This document shows positions 35,091 through 46,713 of a stretch of 64,000 nucleotides of DNA, one piece after another (positions within the stretch are counted from its first letter, which is position 1; every line of letters starts with the position of its first letter). The stretch is taken from contig NC_071670.1 of NCBI RefSeq assembly GCF_028554725.1, positions 53,371,501 to 53,435,500 on the forward strand, given 5' to 3'. A program made the translations under genes and the position numbers. The notes beneath the pieces were generated by a model, which had not been told where the DNA came from, did not search any database, and worked only from the letters and a program-made list of their open reading frames with translations. This DNA is from Zeugodacus cucurbitae. Lineage: Eukaryota > Arthropoda > Insecta > Diptera > Tephritidae.

Positions 35091-36291
35091 TTACTTGTGA
35101 TCTGGTGGCAAGTAATTTTGATTACCGCCGTTGCTTGAGCCGCTGGAGCCTAATGTAATGGATGCGCCTGGTTGCAATATATGTGAGTCCTCAGCATAAT
35201 CATCTCCAGCACCAACCGAACCACCCAAACTGCCAATGGCTGATGATACAGGAATAGAGCCTTCATTGGAGAGATCGCTTGAGCCGCCCAAAGCGTCATA
35301 TTGAGCTAAAGTGAGGAGAAAAGAGGATTAAATAGTTAAAATAGCTTGAAGGCAGTAAAGTTGTCACTCACCTTGTATGGTGTGTTGCGCATGTTCCGCC
35401 TCCTCCGGTGTTTTATACTTAATAAAGAACACTTCTGGCTTGTGGACGACTGGCGCTGGTGTAGCGACCTCAGCGCTCAAATCCAACGCGTTCGACTTTT
35501 TGGCCAGAACATAAATAGCCGTCTTATCCTCAACTGGCGCAACATTAGCGATAATTTTAGCCTTATTCACATTGGATGAGGGCGTATTAATGAACACGAC
35601 ATTATAGTTCTTGCGTGGCTTTCCAATATTTATATAACGCACAATTTGCTGTTCGTCATGATCCTCCGGTGCGGAGTGTATCCAGAAGTGTTTGCTCACA
35701 ATCGGTGCACGGCCAACAAAATTTGACGGTTGCTGGGTGTAGTGTATATTGCCACCACTGATGTAGCCTGTCTGATAGCCATGGTCTGCTGATGAGCCAC
35801 CAAAATCGCCTGCGCCACCAAAACTACCAGACAATGCGCCATAACTGCCGGATGAGAAGGCGGGGCTGCCGCTATAACCGCCACTATTTACATTGTAACC
35901 AAAGCCGCCGGAACCGCCAGAGCTCCCTATCCCCAAATTCTGCGAAAATGTCGGCGCTGAGCTAAAATAATTGCTGCCCGAGGAGTGTGGTGACTGCAAC
36001 AAATTAGCACCGGAGCTGCTGTAACCGGGACGATACTGATAGCCGAGACTGACATCGGGACGTGCAAGTGTTAGTTGAGCGCAGGTAGCGACGCAGACGA
36101 GTAACTGTAGCGAGGGAAGAGACAAAATGTATTATTAGATCACGTAATATTTGTAGGTCACTTTTTCACTCGAAATATTTTATATTTCCTGCCCTTGAGA
36201 ACTGAGACAATTTCAACTCTTTGTCAAGCATGTTCCTTAGATGTTATCTTTTTCTAATTTTCATTCAATCACTCACCACAAAAGTATTCAT
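35091..36291 (-). CDS. Tweedle cuticular protein 4 (DUF243), three exons
   Basis: Predicted 320-residue secreted cuticle protein. Exon 1 is only 15 bases (36291-36277, MNTFV), followed by a 172-base intron (GTGAGT ... CTACAG), exon 2 36104-35372, a short intron (CAAG/GTGAGT ... TTTAG), and exon 3 35305-35091. The three exons sum to 963 bases with no stop. Joining exons 1 and 2 creates the signal peptide MNTFVLLVCVATCAQLTLA; an in-frame ATG at 36125 lies inside the intron and is not the start. Residues about 25-125 are Gly/Ser/Tyr-rich. The Tweedle domain is at about 141-245 and is more divergent than in the other three (KHFWIHSAPED, INIGKPRKNYNVVFINTP, EDKTAIYVLAKK, PEVFFIKYKTPEEA). Exon 3 encodes AQYDALGGSSDLSNEG and a long Ser/Gly-rich tail ending NYLPPDHK. 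The extra signal-peptide intron and its separate location suggest an older paralog. Confidence 0.95.
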
Positions 36292-36393
36292 TTTTCTTAA
36301 AATATTTTTGAATTGATCACACAAGAAAATCTGTACACCGAACTCGAACAATGGTGAGCTGAAACTGATGTCCTCTTCGAAATCGTTCAACAA

Positions 36394-36400
36394 TTTTATA
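36394..36400 (-). promoter_or_regulatory. TATA box of Tweedle gene 4 with TCAGT initiator
   Basis: TATAAAA on the minus strand is followed by ACATCAGTTTC (around 36361-36371), a near-perfect arthropod initiator, with 30 bases between them. This is the clearest core promoter in the window and places the start of transcription near 36367, about 75 bases before the ATG. Confidence 0.7.
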
Positions 36401-38135
36401 ACAAAAAGTAATTAATCTAAGAAATCATATAAAATATGGAAGTCAGGAAATCCCTGTTGACAAATTACTTGCTTTAATTAAATTCAATTAAAGTGTAGTT
36501 CCAAAATTGTGAACAAGAGTCAATGAATCGCCATAAAACTATAAAAATCCGGCTAGGAATTAACATGCTCTCAGAAGGTGCTAATTGCTCGAGAAAATCC
36601 GGCAGAGAAATTACAGTCAAAGTATAGACACTGTGACTGAGACTGTCTTTCGGTCATGCGATCATCGGTTGAGCCTTCAACCAGTGTTGCCAAATACATG
36701 TAAATATATTTCGTTTTTGGAATTTTACATTCAAAGGTGTTGGGTCAATAAAGTAATGACAGACTTTTTACTAACGGAAATTTGGTTAGTTGTTTATACT
36801 CCAGTTTTTATTTTCTTCACATTTAGTTTCGTCTTGGTTTTGTTTTATTGGCACTAAGGTGTTAAATGGGGAGTTTCTTGCTACATATATATGCTCCAGT
36901 AGAAATCGACTGATTTACGTATTAGTGGATTTATATATGTATATGTATATTGATCAAGTGTTGTAATTAATTTATTTGTAAAAGGCAACATTATATAATG
37001 GCATAAGAGTACATTTTAGCCATTTTAGTTTACTGACCTCTAGGCCTTACAATTTTTACCGTTAGAATGTTTGCCTAAATCATTAGCCAACTGAAAGCCG
37101 GAACTGCTGTATTGTTGTACCGAGTAACAATTCGCACCTTATGTCTCATCATTAGATAGCAAGCTTTGCTGAAATATATTAAGATAAACCGACAACTCTT
37201 TTCGATTATCCTATAAGGCTGTTAGGTTAGATTCTATGGCTGTTCCCCACAAGAGTAAATATATGTACTTATACTATTAAGTTATTTGTCATGCCAAAAA
37301 TTTAACCCTCACTTAGATTTAAGATTTTTTATATCAATATTCTCTAATTCGCGAACATGCAGAAAAAAGTTAGATTCTAATCAATTTTTTTTGAAATTTT
37401 TTGTCTAGATCTCGCAAAGGTTGGTATCCCTCGATGCCTGAATTGTATTCTCCTTCAAGTTTTTACATTTATTTTGGACAAGTATCGCACAAAAGTTCGG
37501 CGATGACCTCTGTACGAACCAAATAATGTTATTTTTTCAAATTTAGGTCTTAATTTCATTGGTAGAAGTCTCCAAAGTTTATCTAATATTACTAATGACG
37601 TTTCATTGTTTCTCTATCGGTTTTATTTGATTTGCTTGTCGATGGTTTGAACGAATATAAGTTTTGATATATTTCAAGATATAAATCGAGGTCATGCGAC
37701 GAAAAATATATTTTGTTGTCTCTCGAAAATTTGTTCATATATTATGTGACATATACATCCAGAATATGTCGGAATTAAGCCTTGTTTACATTTTCAACAT
37801 AGAAAATGAGTACTTTCTACTATGACTTCTTCGATGGGGTTCAAGAGAACATAGTTCGTGAAGGTACTGAGAGGCGGATAGAGAGAGGAAATGTGCGAAA
37901 TTGATGTAGGTGTGTAGGTGTCTCACTTCGAACATTTTTAAGTGGTTGTCGATAAACAAATTTCCGAAACTGTCGATTCAAGTAATAAAGGTATTTTGTA
38001 CAGCTGATAAAAAACGCAATTTGTACGTATTGTTTGTTTCTAATTTCCTTTTTTCGAGAGAGTATATTATCATTTAATGACAAATTCATATTAATCCAGA
38101 AAATATTAATCGAAGTTTTGTTTTTCTTATTCTAG
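36401..38135. other. Divergent intergenic region between Tweedle 4 and the M13 gene
   Basis: Searched by eye for the missing M13 N-terminal exons (a CxxFxxYACGxW-type block). None was seen on the plus strand. AT-rich, no other gene. Confidence 0.5.
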
Positions 38136-41100
38136 AGGGTTGGCAAGCATTTCGCGATTCCATACGTCTACAAAATTGGGAATATAAAAAGGCTTTAGTG
38201 CATCTTCAGGCAATCTATGGTATATTTCCATACTACAAAGTCAGTGTTGAAAATCGGTTAGTATTGAACTTGTGTATTATATTATCTTTTCTTCATTAGA
38301 AGTATTAATATTATTTACTATTAAAATCATTTTAGCTTTAACAAACCGCATGAGTACATCATCACTTTAGATGAGGGCGAGATTGGTTTACCTGATCGTT
38401 ATTTCTACAGCATTGATTCAAATGATGAGGTAAGTGCATACGATTATTGTTTAACAGATATAGATCGAATTATAGTGTTTTTAATAAGAATATTTTAATA
38501 TAACAAAATTAGGTATTTTTGGTGGTAATCGCCAAGATTTCCTTTAATTTTTTTGTATAATTTTGGTTTGAGTAGATCTTGAACAAATCGTATTTCTTTG
38601 ACAAATATGAAAATAGTGTAGCTGCGTTATAAAGTCTCTTTACCATAGTTGGTAAGTTAGAGAGAAATATCAAAATGTTCATTCCGAGCATGATGGTTCA
38701 CGTAGTCGAAATCTTTTGCCAATAATGTCTAGATGTCTTATGACATTTAGGGAGCTCAACATTTATTGTAAAAAAGGCATAACTAGAAATATCTTGTTAA
38801 GAATAGCAAAGCTTCTGGCAAAACAGTTTTATTCCATTGCATTTACTTCCGTATTTGCCATATTCTTCCGAACTGGCTCCAGCCAATTTTTATGTTTTAG
38901 GACTTCAAAAGATTGTTCCCTGGAATAAAGTTTAGCGACATTGTAGGGTAATTTCCAAATCTGGGGCTTATTTTGAAGCAAAATACATATCGTTTACCAA
39001 TAATGATATCAAAAAGTAAACTCATAAGCATAAGGTTATACTCAGAGTCAGTTTCTAGGAGGAAATGGCTATAGCTTAATTTAAAAAAAATTCTCACAAT
39101 ATTTAAATTTTAAATTTATTATTTTTAACTATTAATTGATACATTATACATTATATATAACTTCATTTCTCCTCTTGCAGATCGTGCGTGGCTACAAATT
39201 GCTGCTTCGTGACTTCGCCATCAATATGGGTAAATATTTTAAATGAAAATTATACTCCATTTATTATCGTTTTACTAATTTTTTAATATTATATAATTTG
39301 CTTTTGAATAGGCATTGTTTCACGCGAGGCTGATCTCTTTGCCGATGAAATCTTCCACTATGAGAAACGCATCGTTACACACATCGACTCGGTGAAACAG
39401 TCCGATGAGAGCAAATTGAATGAAATAAAGACGTTAGCTGAGATGAAGACAATTGCGCCGTCGGTAAGTGTGCTGGAAGTGAATTTCTAATATAATTTTA
39501 TTGTTATATATTTATATTCTCTTTTGTAATATGATTTAAATTTAATAATTTTTTATTGCATTTCAGTTGCCAATCATGGAGTCTCTACAAGCGATTTTCA
39601 GCCACACCAAAATTAGCGATGAAACCGAAATTCTAGTGCGTGACGTAAATGTTTTTCGTGAACTCTCCACTGTGGTATCCACCTCTGATAAAAAGTATGT
39701 AAATATGCCAATTATAATGTTTTTTGGTTAGACATCTTTCAGCTGATCAATTTTTTACTTAATTTAGAAAAAATAATATAGTTTGCAAAAAGAGTGTTCG
39801 TATCTGGAATATCGTAAAATCATAATGGCATAATTTAAACTCTTATTAGTAAATATTTTATTTTATTTTTCATTCCTTCTAAATTTATCTGAGTTCTATT
39901 AAAAAAAAATATGAGTGAGTTTTGAAAATTCAATAATTAATAATTAATAACGGGAGATGCGTTGGGGGAGCACATTTGTGTAGCATATTGTAACTTCGTT
40001 TTTGGTTATCATAACCAATATATTAACGATTCATAATGTAACTTTAGGATCTCATGCATTTTTAAATACAATTTTGAATACATATGTTTCATTTGACCCA
40101 GTTTTTTTTAGTCTCCATAATTATAGTTTCTCAAGGATATTTAAATTTCTTTATTTTATTTTTGCATAACTGAACTAAACACATATCATTTCGGCATTTC
40201 GGCTTATAGGAATTCATAATTCGTTTATTTATTTGAAGCCGTTTTAGCCATAAAAAATATGACGTAGTGCGAAAAAACCAACTATTTGAGTGGCAAAACA
40301 CGCTCACTAAACGCCATATTAGTTTACACAACTATTTCATGGTTTTTCCAGCCATTAAGTAATCTTTCATATCTAAAAAGTTGCCGCCACCTTGGAATTT
40401 CGTTTTATTTTTATTTTCATATTTTTTTTTTACATTTTTTAGCTTCTCTTTTGTTTTTATTGGCGTCACAAAATACATATTTTGTTTTTTGTTTTTCTTT
40501 TTTTGCGCTAATGGGTTAGGTCCATTGTATTACTTAATTTGTGGTGAAGGAAGTATAAAGAAATCATTTTAATTTTATTATACAATATTTTATTTAGACC
40601 CATTAACAACTTTATAATCTGGTCGTTGGCGCGTCATCTGTTGCCGCATTTGTCACGAGAATATCGCAATTTGATGGAGAACTTCGATCATGCTGTTTAC
40701 GGTAAGTTAGCACATTTACGGTGTTTGTTGTTGTTGTAATTCACTTTTATTTATTTATTTCATTTTTAATTTAATTTTAAGGTCATACCGCCACATATCC
40801 GCGTTGGATGATTTGCTCACAAATCGTACGCGATTGGTTGCCATTCGCCGTTGATGCGCTGCAGCAGCAACAAAATGCTGAGCGAACGAAGGTTTGTCAT
40901 TCAAATATTATAAAATAGTTGTTATTATTTTTTTATTCTTAATAATTTTTTTATTCTTAATATTTTTTTTTTTTATTAATTTTTTTAATAATATTTTTTA
41001 ATAACTTTTTTTTAAATTATTTTTTATACCCTGAACAGTTTTTTTTTAATATTTTTTTTATTATTTTTTTTTTTTTTATTTTTTTTAATAATAGTTTTTT

Positions 41101-43212
41101 AATAGTCTTTTTAAGTTTTAATTATTTTTTATTTTAATAATTTTTTTTTTAATTTTTTTTAAATAATTTTTTTATTATTAATTATTTTTTATTAATTTTT
41201 TTCTACTTATTTTTTTTAATATTCATTATTTTTTTTATTTTAATAATTTTTTTTCAAAATTTTTTAAAATAATTTTTTTTATAATTTTTTTAATATTTTT
41301 TTTTATATTTTAATTATTTTTTATATTAATTGTTATTTTTATTTTAATAATTTTTTTCATAATTTATTTTAAATATTTTTTTTTATTAATTTATTTAATA
41401 ATTTTTTTATATTTTTTAATAATTTTTTTTTTTATATTAATTATTTTTTTTTATTTTCAAAATTTTTTAAAATAATTTTTTTTTATAATTTTTTTAATAA
41501 TTTTTTTTATATTTTAATTATTTTTTTATATTAATTGTTATTTTTATTTTAATAATTTTTTTCATAATTTTTTTTTTTATATTAATTATTTTTTTTTATA
41601 TTAATTATTTTTTTTTTATTTTAATAATTTTTTAACATGTCAAAATTAAAATATTTTTTTCACTTTCCCTCCTCAGTCCAAACGTTATGCCACACAAGAC
41701 TACAAACATGAGAGTATCAAAGCTGCGCCGAATCCCAGCAAAGCAGAAGGCAATGATGCATTCTTACGTCTGATGTATTACAGTCTGCAGAATCAGTTGA
41801 AGGACTCGGTTAATCAGGCTAATTGGATTGACAAACGTGTGCAGGGCTATATTATTGATAAAGTGCGTATATATTATATAGTTACACATCTATATGTACA
41901 TTATTTAATATTCATTTGACTTCACTATTCCAGTTGACCACAATGCGTCTGCAGATCGGCATACCAGAAGAGGCGCTCAACGAAAAAACATACATCAAGG
42001 ACTACTACAATGATCTGCTATTGAATAATCTGTATTTCGTTGAGCATTTAGAATCGATTTGGAGCTTCCGTAAGGTGCGCATGGAGGCGAAATTAAAGGC
42101 GATGAGCATTGTGGATACGTAAGTGCATTTTTTGAATATTTTTAAAAATATTTTAAAATTTTATTTTTTTTTTTACACAGCATTGTCTCCGAGATGTACA
42201 CACATGAAGTGACACAACCAATTAGATACTCGAATATTTTGAATATGTTGGTCATATCGAGGGGAGTGGCTGCATCCAAGTACTATGATTATCGATATCC
42301 TATGTAAGTAGATAAGTATACACATATAACAGAAATCTGTTTTTTTATTTTATTTTTTTAAATTATTATTTTATTATTATTTTATTTTTATTGTTTTATA
42401 TATTTTTTTTTTGTAAAGTGAATTTATTTTTCGTAAAAATCGTTTATTTTATATTTGACTGTATTAAATTATACTTCTCCTATTTGATCGATCTCCATCC
42501 ACCTTATTCATAAACATTTCTTTATTCCTCCACCATACAGTCCCGTGAACTTCGCACGTCTTGGCGCCGACATTTTGGAAGTGCTCATCGATTCCATCTA
42601 CACATTTGTGGAACAGTACAAAGCCGAACATACAATATTGACAAACGAGAGTCTTGTGGCGCGTTTCGATTTGCCGAATGTGGATGTCAAGTGTATATTG
42701 GGCGAAGCGAATGCAGCCAGTCATGCCAGCGATTTGGACGAGCTTTCCACGCATGCGCTGCGCAGTTTCCATTATACACTGAGCGCCGCGAAAATCGCCG
42801 CACGCGCCCAGACCACTTTCATAGAAGCCATCGACACGGGCAGTCCCATCATTGGCGCCAGCATTGATCAGGCGCTCACATATGAGAATCTACGCTTGAC
42901 GCACCGCCATCGCATGCCCGGCTTGCGTTCGTTCAATGAAAATGAACTCTTTACGCTCGCTTATATGCAAAAGCACTGCAGCACGCTGATTGCCGATAAG
43001 TATTATGCGCCGATTAAGCCGCATGTGGAGCAGCAGCTGGCTGAGGAGTATCTGTGAGTGGTTTAATATTCAATTTGCAATAATTTTTTTTATTAATTAA
43101 TTAATATTTTTTGCTTCATTACAGTTTCACAGCGACCTGGCAGCATATACAATTCTTGCCGCGTTCCATTAGTTGTTCCACGCCTGAAACGCGCTGCCCC
43201 AACATACTCTAA
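38136..43212 (+). CDS. M13 (neprilysin-like) peptidase homolog, catalytic motif lost; N-terminal exons not found
   Basis: Twelve exons can be joined in one frame: 38136-38256, 38336-38429, 39181-39229, 39312-39463, 39567-39694, 40598-40701, 40782-40891, 41677-41862, 41934-42118, 42181-42303, 42541-43053, 43125-43212 (about 617 residues). M13 landmarks in order are EGWQAFRDSI, the diagnostic GLPDRYFY (exon 2), NNFIIWSLARHLLPHLS (exon 6), NFARLGADILEV (exon 11) and the Cys-containing C-terminus SCSTPETRCPNIL. In active family members the block after NF carries HExxH; here the aligned residues are EVLID, so both zinc histidines and the catalytic Glu are gone. The ENxxD zinc ligand region reads THALR. 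The protein is therefore probably a non-enzymatic neprilysin-like protein, a class known in Drosophila (Nepl genes). About 130 N-terminal residues, including any signal or anchor, are missing; the first exon seen has an acceptor (TTCTAG), so upstream exons should exist or were lost. Intron 7 is a 785-base T-rich tract. Confidence 0.85.
40905..41650. repeat. T-rich low-complexity tract inside M13 intron 7
   Basis: Repeated TTTTTTATTTTAATAATTTTT motifs fill almost the whole intron (40892-41676). Splice sites on both sides are intact (AAG/GTTTGT and CCTCAG). Confidence 0.85.
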
Positions 43213-43840
43213 GCATGCGCACATACATACTCTCATACATGCATAAGAATTTAGTCGTTTTTTCTGTTTTTTTATAATAAAACAATTTTCTATTTTACCG
43301 CTAAGACTAGAGAATGCCAGCGCTATGCATACACCTGTGTGTGTGGGTGTGTGTGTGTAGTGATTATAGCAAATATCCGTACATACATATGAAGTTTACA
43401 TTCACATTCTATTGTAGTTTACCGCTATTTATATTATATACTAATATTATTGTACTTGTAGTGTATTTATTAAGTAATCCTGCATTGTGTAGAATGCTCT
43501 ATGCTCTATGCTGTCTCTGCAGTTGTTTGTAAGTGGTGAGCTAAGTTTATACAAATTACTTTTAGTTAGTTCAGTTAGGTTTTAAGTGGAAATGACTTGC
43601 TGCGCATCTTTTCATTACATACAACCAACTATGTATTTAGTGGTAAATTTTCTTTTTGTTCAAAAAAATAAATAAACAAAAAAAATTATAAAAAAATGAA
43701 AGCAGTAGAAAGACAGGCATGAATTTAATACACAAATTACAAATGTAAATGTAAAAGAATTAAAATAAACTGCTTTTTGCAGAATTCATGTATTTTTATA
43801 AAGTAAAATTTGGCACAAAGGTTCGCACTAGGAAGGCGCA
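43213..43840. other. M13 gene 3' UTR and flank
   Basis: AATAAAA near 43277 and AATAAATAAA near 43668 are candidate polyadenylation signals. A TG-rich microsatellite lies near 43336-43360. Confidence 0.5.
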
Positions 43841-44170
43841 TATTTGGATGCAATTTTTTCGAGGAAGTGGGAGTGGCCACGCTCCCTACTAAGGTTTTTG
43901 TACATATCTCGTAAACTGCTAAAGCTGTATCAACCAACCCAACCTAGAGTCGTTTCTTTTAGGCTCTTCTTTATGCACTCTAAAAATGGAGGAAATCGGA
44001 TTATAACCACGCCCACCTGCCATACAAAGTTTATGTTTAAAAGTACTAAAAACGCTTTAATTCACTAAGGAAAAGCAACAGAAACCTTAAATTTCATTAC
44101 AAAGATGTTACAGAAGGGCTGCATTCAAATTGGTATACACAAGTTGAAATGGGCGTGGCACCTCACTTCT
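43840..44170. repeat. Dispersed repeat, second copy
   Basis: Shares several 12-18-base blocks in order with 26060-26400. It lies between the M13 gene and the transporter pseudogene, and probably interrupted that gene's upstream part. Confidence 0.55.
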
Positions 44171-44211
44171 TAAATGAAGTAATGAATTTTCTAGTAACTA
44201 TTTTTATTACA

Positions 44212-44674
44212 CAGGAGTCGTTCGTTGCCTGCACACGCTCCTACACGGTCATACTTTGAACATTCGTTTGGATTGGAATTGACAAGGGTGTGCGCCCGAT
44301 CTGCTGGCTAATTATTATACCCGGATGTGTTCTATTGAAACGTTTACCAGCAGTTTCCGGTTTGGCACTGCTCATTTCCGGCTTGTTTACGTTCGCCTGC
44401 GGACCATTTGTGGGTAAGTGTCAGTCGATATCATTTTTTTCCTAATACAAAATATTTTATTATGTTTAGATTACACATACAGTTACATTTTAGTTGTATC
44501 GCATTGTAAAATTTTTTGATTTCAGGTCTTATACGTGATGGTTTAAACTACTCGATCACCCTGCATTTTCTCTAAATGTTGTCGTTTATTGCTGCCATCT
44601 CGTGTTCACTTGAGGCGCTGGTGCGTCGTTATTGCCGTCGCTGTCGCGATCGCAAGCGAAATTGCGTCACATGA
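44212..44674 (+). pseudogene. 3' remnant of an MFS / monocarboxylate-transporter-like gene
   Basis: Two exon-like pieces join in frame (44413/44526, GTAAGT donor and TTCAG acceptor). They encode RLPAVSGLALLISGLFTF and ACGPFVG, then GLIRDGLNYSITLHFL, a stop, and MLSFIAAISCSLEALVRR. Two hydrophobic segments separated by GPFVGLIRD, plus a basic Arg/Cys tail, resemble the last helices of SLC16-type major-facilitator transporters. The frame has an in-frame TAA (near 44572) where a residue is expected, and the start of the first exon is out of frame with the rest (stop near 44310). No upstream exons were seen; the sequence before 44200 is a dispersed repeat. This is either a pseudogene or a broken duplicate. 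The transporter family assignment is moderately confident. Confidence 0.6.
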
Positions 44675-44692
44675 CTCGCGTCCGCATCAAAG

Positions 44693-45265
44693 ATTACATA
44701 GATAATTAAGCCACTAGAACTACATTTAAGAAATGTAATTAAATTGTAATAAAAATATACAAATACAACAAAGTTTTTAATTATTTCTTAAGAGGATCTA
44801 CATAGCGGCACATTGTGATTACAAAAGTCGGGGAAAAAAATTAAAAAAATCTCATGCTCGATTTCCTCGCGTTTGGATGCGCATAAAAACGTTAATTAAG
44901 TGTTAAGTTGTGATTATGTTTTGCTCTTAACTTCATTTGGATATCGATTAATGCGAAACAAGTTAGAAAATGTGCGTATTTTGGAAAATTCTATAAGAAA
45001 TTTCGATTTCAAATACCTCATATAAATATTTTATTTTCCAAATTGCGACCACTACCGTTTTCCAAATCATATACATATATACATGAAATTGGTGTAGAAT
45101 TCTTCAGGCTACAAGAATATATAAACGTGTTTACTAACTTATGGGCATGGTCAAATTTTATTGCCAAAAAACACGAAATTGACTCTCAAACTGTCGGAAG
45201 CAAGGGCTTATAGCTAAAATATTTGAAGAGTTAGAATTCTACAAATATCTCAGAAGATGCGCATT
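44693..45265 (+). repeat. First direct copy of the arm-flank sequence
   Basis: GATAATTAAGCCACTAGAAC to GATACAGTTAGC recurs at 46587-47190 in the same orientation with about 90% identity. Here it follows the transporter pseudogene directly, so the pseudogene's 3' flank is part of the duplicated unit or the element inserted next to it. Confidence 0.8.
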
Positions 45266-45572
45266 TCTCTTAAGATACAGTTAGCCAAAAAAAATTCATC
45301 AAAATTCGCATTAAAACCGCTGTTTTTCGCAATTTTCACTTTGAAGTTCAAAATACAAGTCGCAAATTTGAATGCCAATGAAAAACCATTAATTTTTGCG
45401 AAATTTTTGCCCACGCGCATATGCTACACTTTCCACACGCGCCACACACAGGTACACCAGCCAACACACACGGCTGTGGTTAAACCTTAATAACTCTTGA
45501 ACGACGGCATCTAGACGGGTTTGGTAAAATGTGGGTTGAAGGGGAACACTTGGGGTAGTTACTCAATGAAAA
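45266..45572. other. Linker between arm copy and 310-bp array
   Basis: AT-rich sequence with a CACGCGCCACACACAGG-type segment near 45432. No gene or clear repeat partner was seen. Confidence 0.4.
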
Positions 45573-46547
45573 CCGCCGTATACATGTTAGCGTTGATACT
45601 TTAGGGGTGAAAATTTCTCTATATGATTCGCAAAAATTTGGTTTTTTCTTAATATAACGGGAACGAATAACGGGATCGTTTTGAAATTTGGAATATAGTT
45701 GGAGGTAGCGTTGCCCTTTTATATGAGGTCCCAATCTCCCCGATCGGTTCATAAATGGGGGAGTTATTCAATGAAAACCACCGGCAATACCCCTACTATG
45801 CGGTTCTGCGCGCCTGGTGCAAATCCAGGAATTTTGCTTTCGGGTTGGATGCATTTTCTTTGGCGTCACTAACACTACTACATGGTGTACACATGTGAGC
45901 GTTGCATACTTTAGGGGTGAAAATTTCTCTATATGATTCGCAAAAAATTGGCTTTTTCTTAATATAACGGGAACGAATAACGGGATCGTTTTGAAATTTG
46001 GAATATAGTTGGAGGAAGCGTTGCCCTTTTATATGAGGTCCCAATCTCCCCGATCGGTTCATAAATGGGGGAGTTATTCAATGAAAACCCCCGGCAATAC
46101 CCCTACTATGCGGTTCTGCGCGCCTGGTGCAAATCCAGGAATTTTGCTTTCGGGTTGGATGCATTTTCTTTGGCGTCACTAACACTACTACATGGTGTAT
46201 ACATGTAAGCGTTGCATACTTTAGGGGTGAAAATTTCTCTATATGATTCGCAAAAAATTGGCTTTTTCTTAATATAACGGGAACGAATAACGGGATCGTT
46301 TTGAAATTTGGAATATAGTTGGAGGAAGCGTTGCCCTTTTATATGAGGTCCCAATCTCCCCGAACGGTTCATAAATGGGAGAGTTATTCAATGAAAACCA
46401 CCGGCAATACCCCTACTATGCGGTTCTGCGCGCCTGGTGCAAATCCAGGAATTTTGCTTTCGGGTTGGATGCATTTTCTTTGGCGTCACTAACACTACTA
46501 CATGGTGTATACATGTGAGCGTTGCATACTTTAGGGGTGAAAATTTC
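45573..46547 (+). repeat. 310-bp tandem repeat, about three copies
   Basis: The period is 310: CGGCAATACCCCTACTATGC at about 45780, 46091 and 46401. A degenerate partial copy precedes (from about 45573) and a 150-base partial copy ends at 46547. Copies 1 and 2 are nearly identical. Each contains GCGCCTGGTGCAAATCCAGG, resembling the GCCTGGTGCAAATCCCA module of the 882-bp unit. Confidence 0.9.
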
Positions 46548-46713
46548 ATTTTTTTCCTAATACAATATATACATATACAAACATTGATAATTAAGCCACT
46601 AGAACTACTTTTAAGAAATGTAATTAAATAGTAAGAAAAATATACAAATACAACAAAGTTGTTAATTATTTCTTAAGAGGATCTACATAGAGGCACATTG
46701 TGAGTACAAAAGT
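46548..46713 (+). repeat. Duplicated pseudogene intron/3' flank fragment
   Basis: TCATTTTTTTCCTAATACAA at 46550 matches the intron of the transporter pseudogene at 44434. The following GATAATTAAGCCACTAGAAC matches its 3' flank at 44700. The exon between them is missing here. This supports a segmental duplication of about 2.1 kb with an internal deletion. Confidence 0.7.

Noticed and set aside
36101..36125. ATG at 36125 as the start of Tweedle 4
   Set aside because: It lies in an intron. Splicing 36277 to 36104 gives a proper signal peptide and a TATA/TCAGT promoter at the right distance.
42464..42772. 102-codon minus-strand frame
   Set aside because: Overlaps M13 exon 11, which has clear protein-family support on the plus strand.
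45480..46372. Minus-strand frames beginning MNRSGRLGPHIKG in three copies
   Set aside because: They follow the 310-bp tandem repeat and have no recognisable domain.
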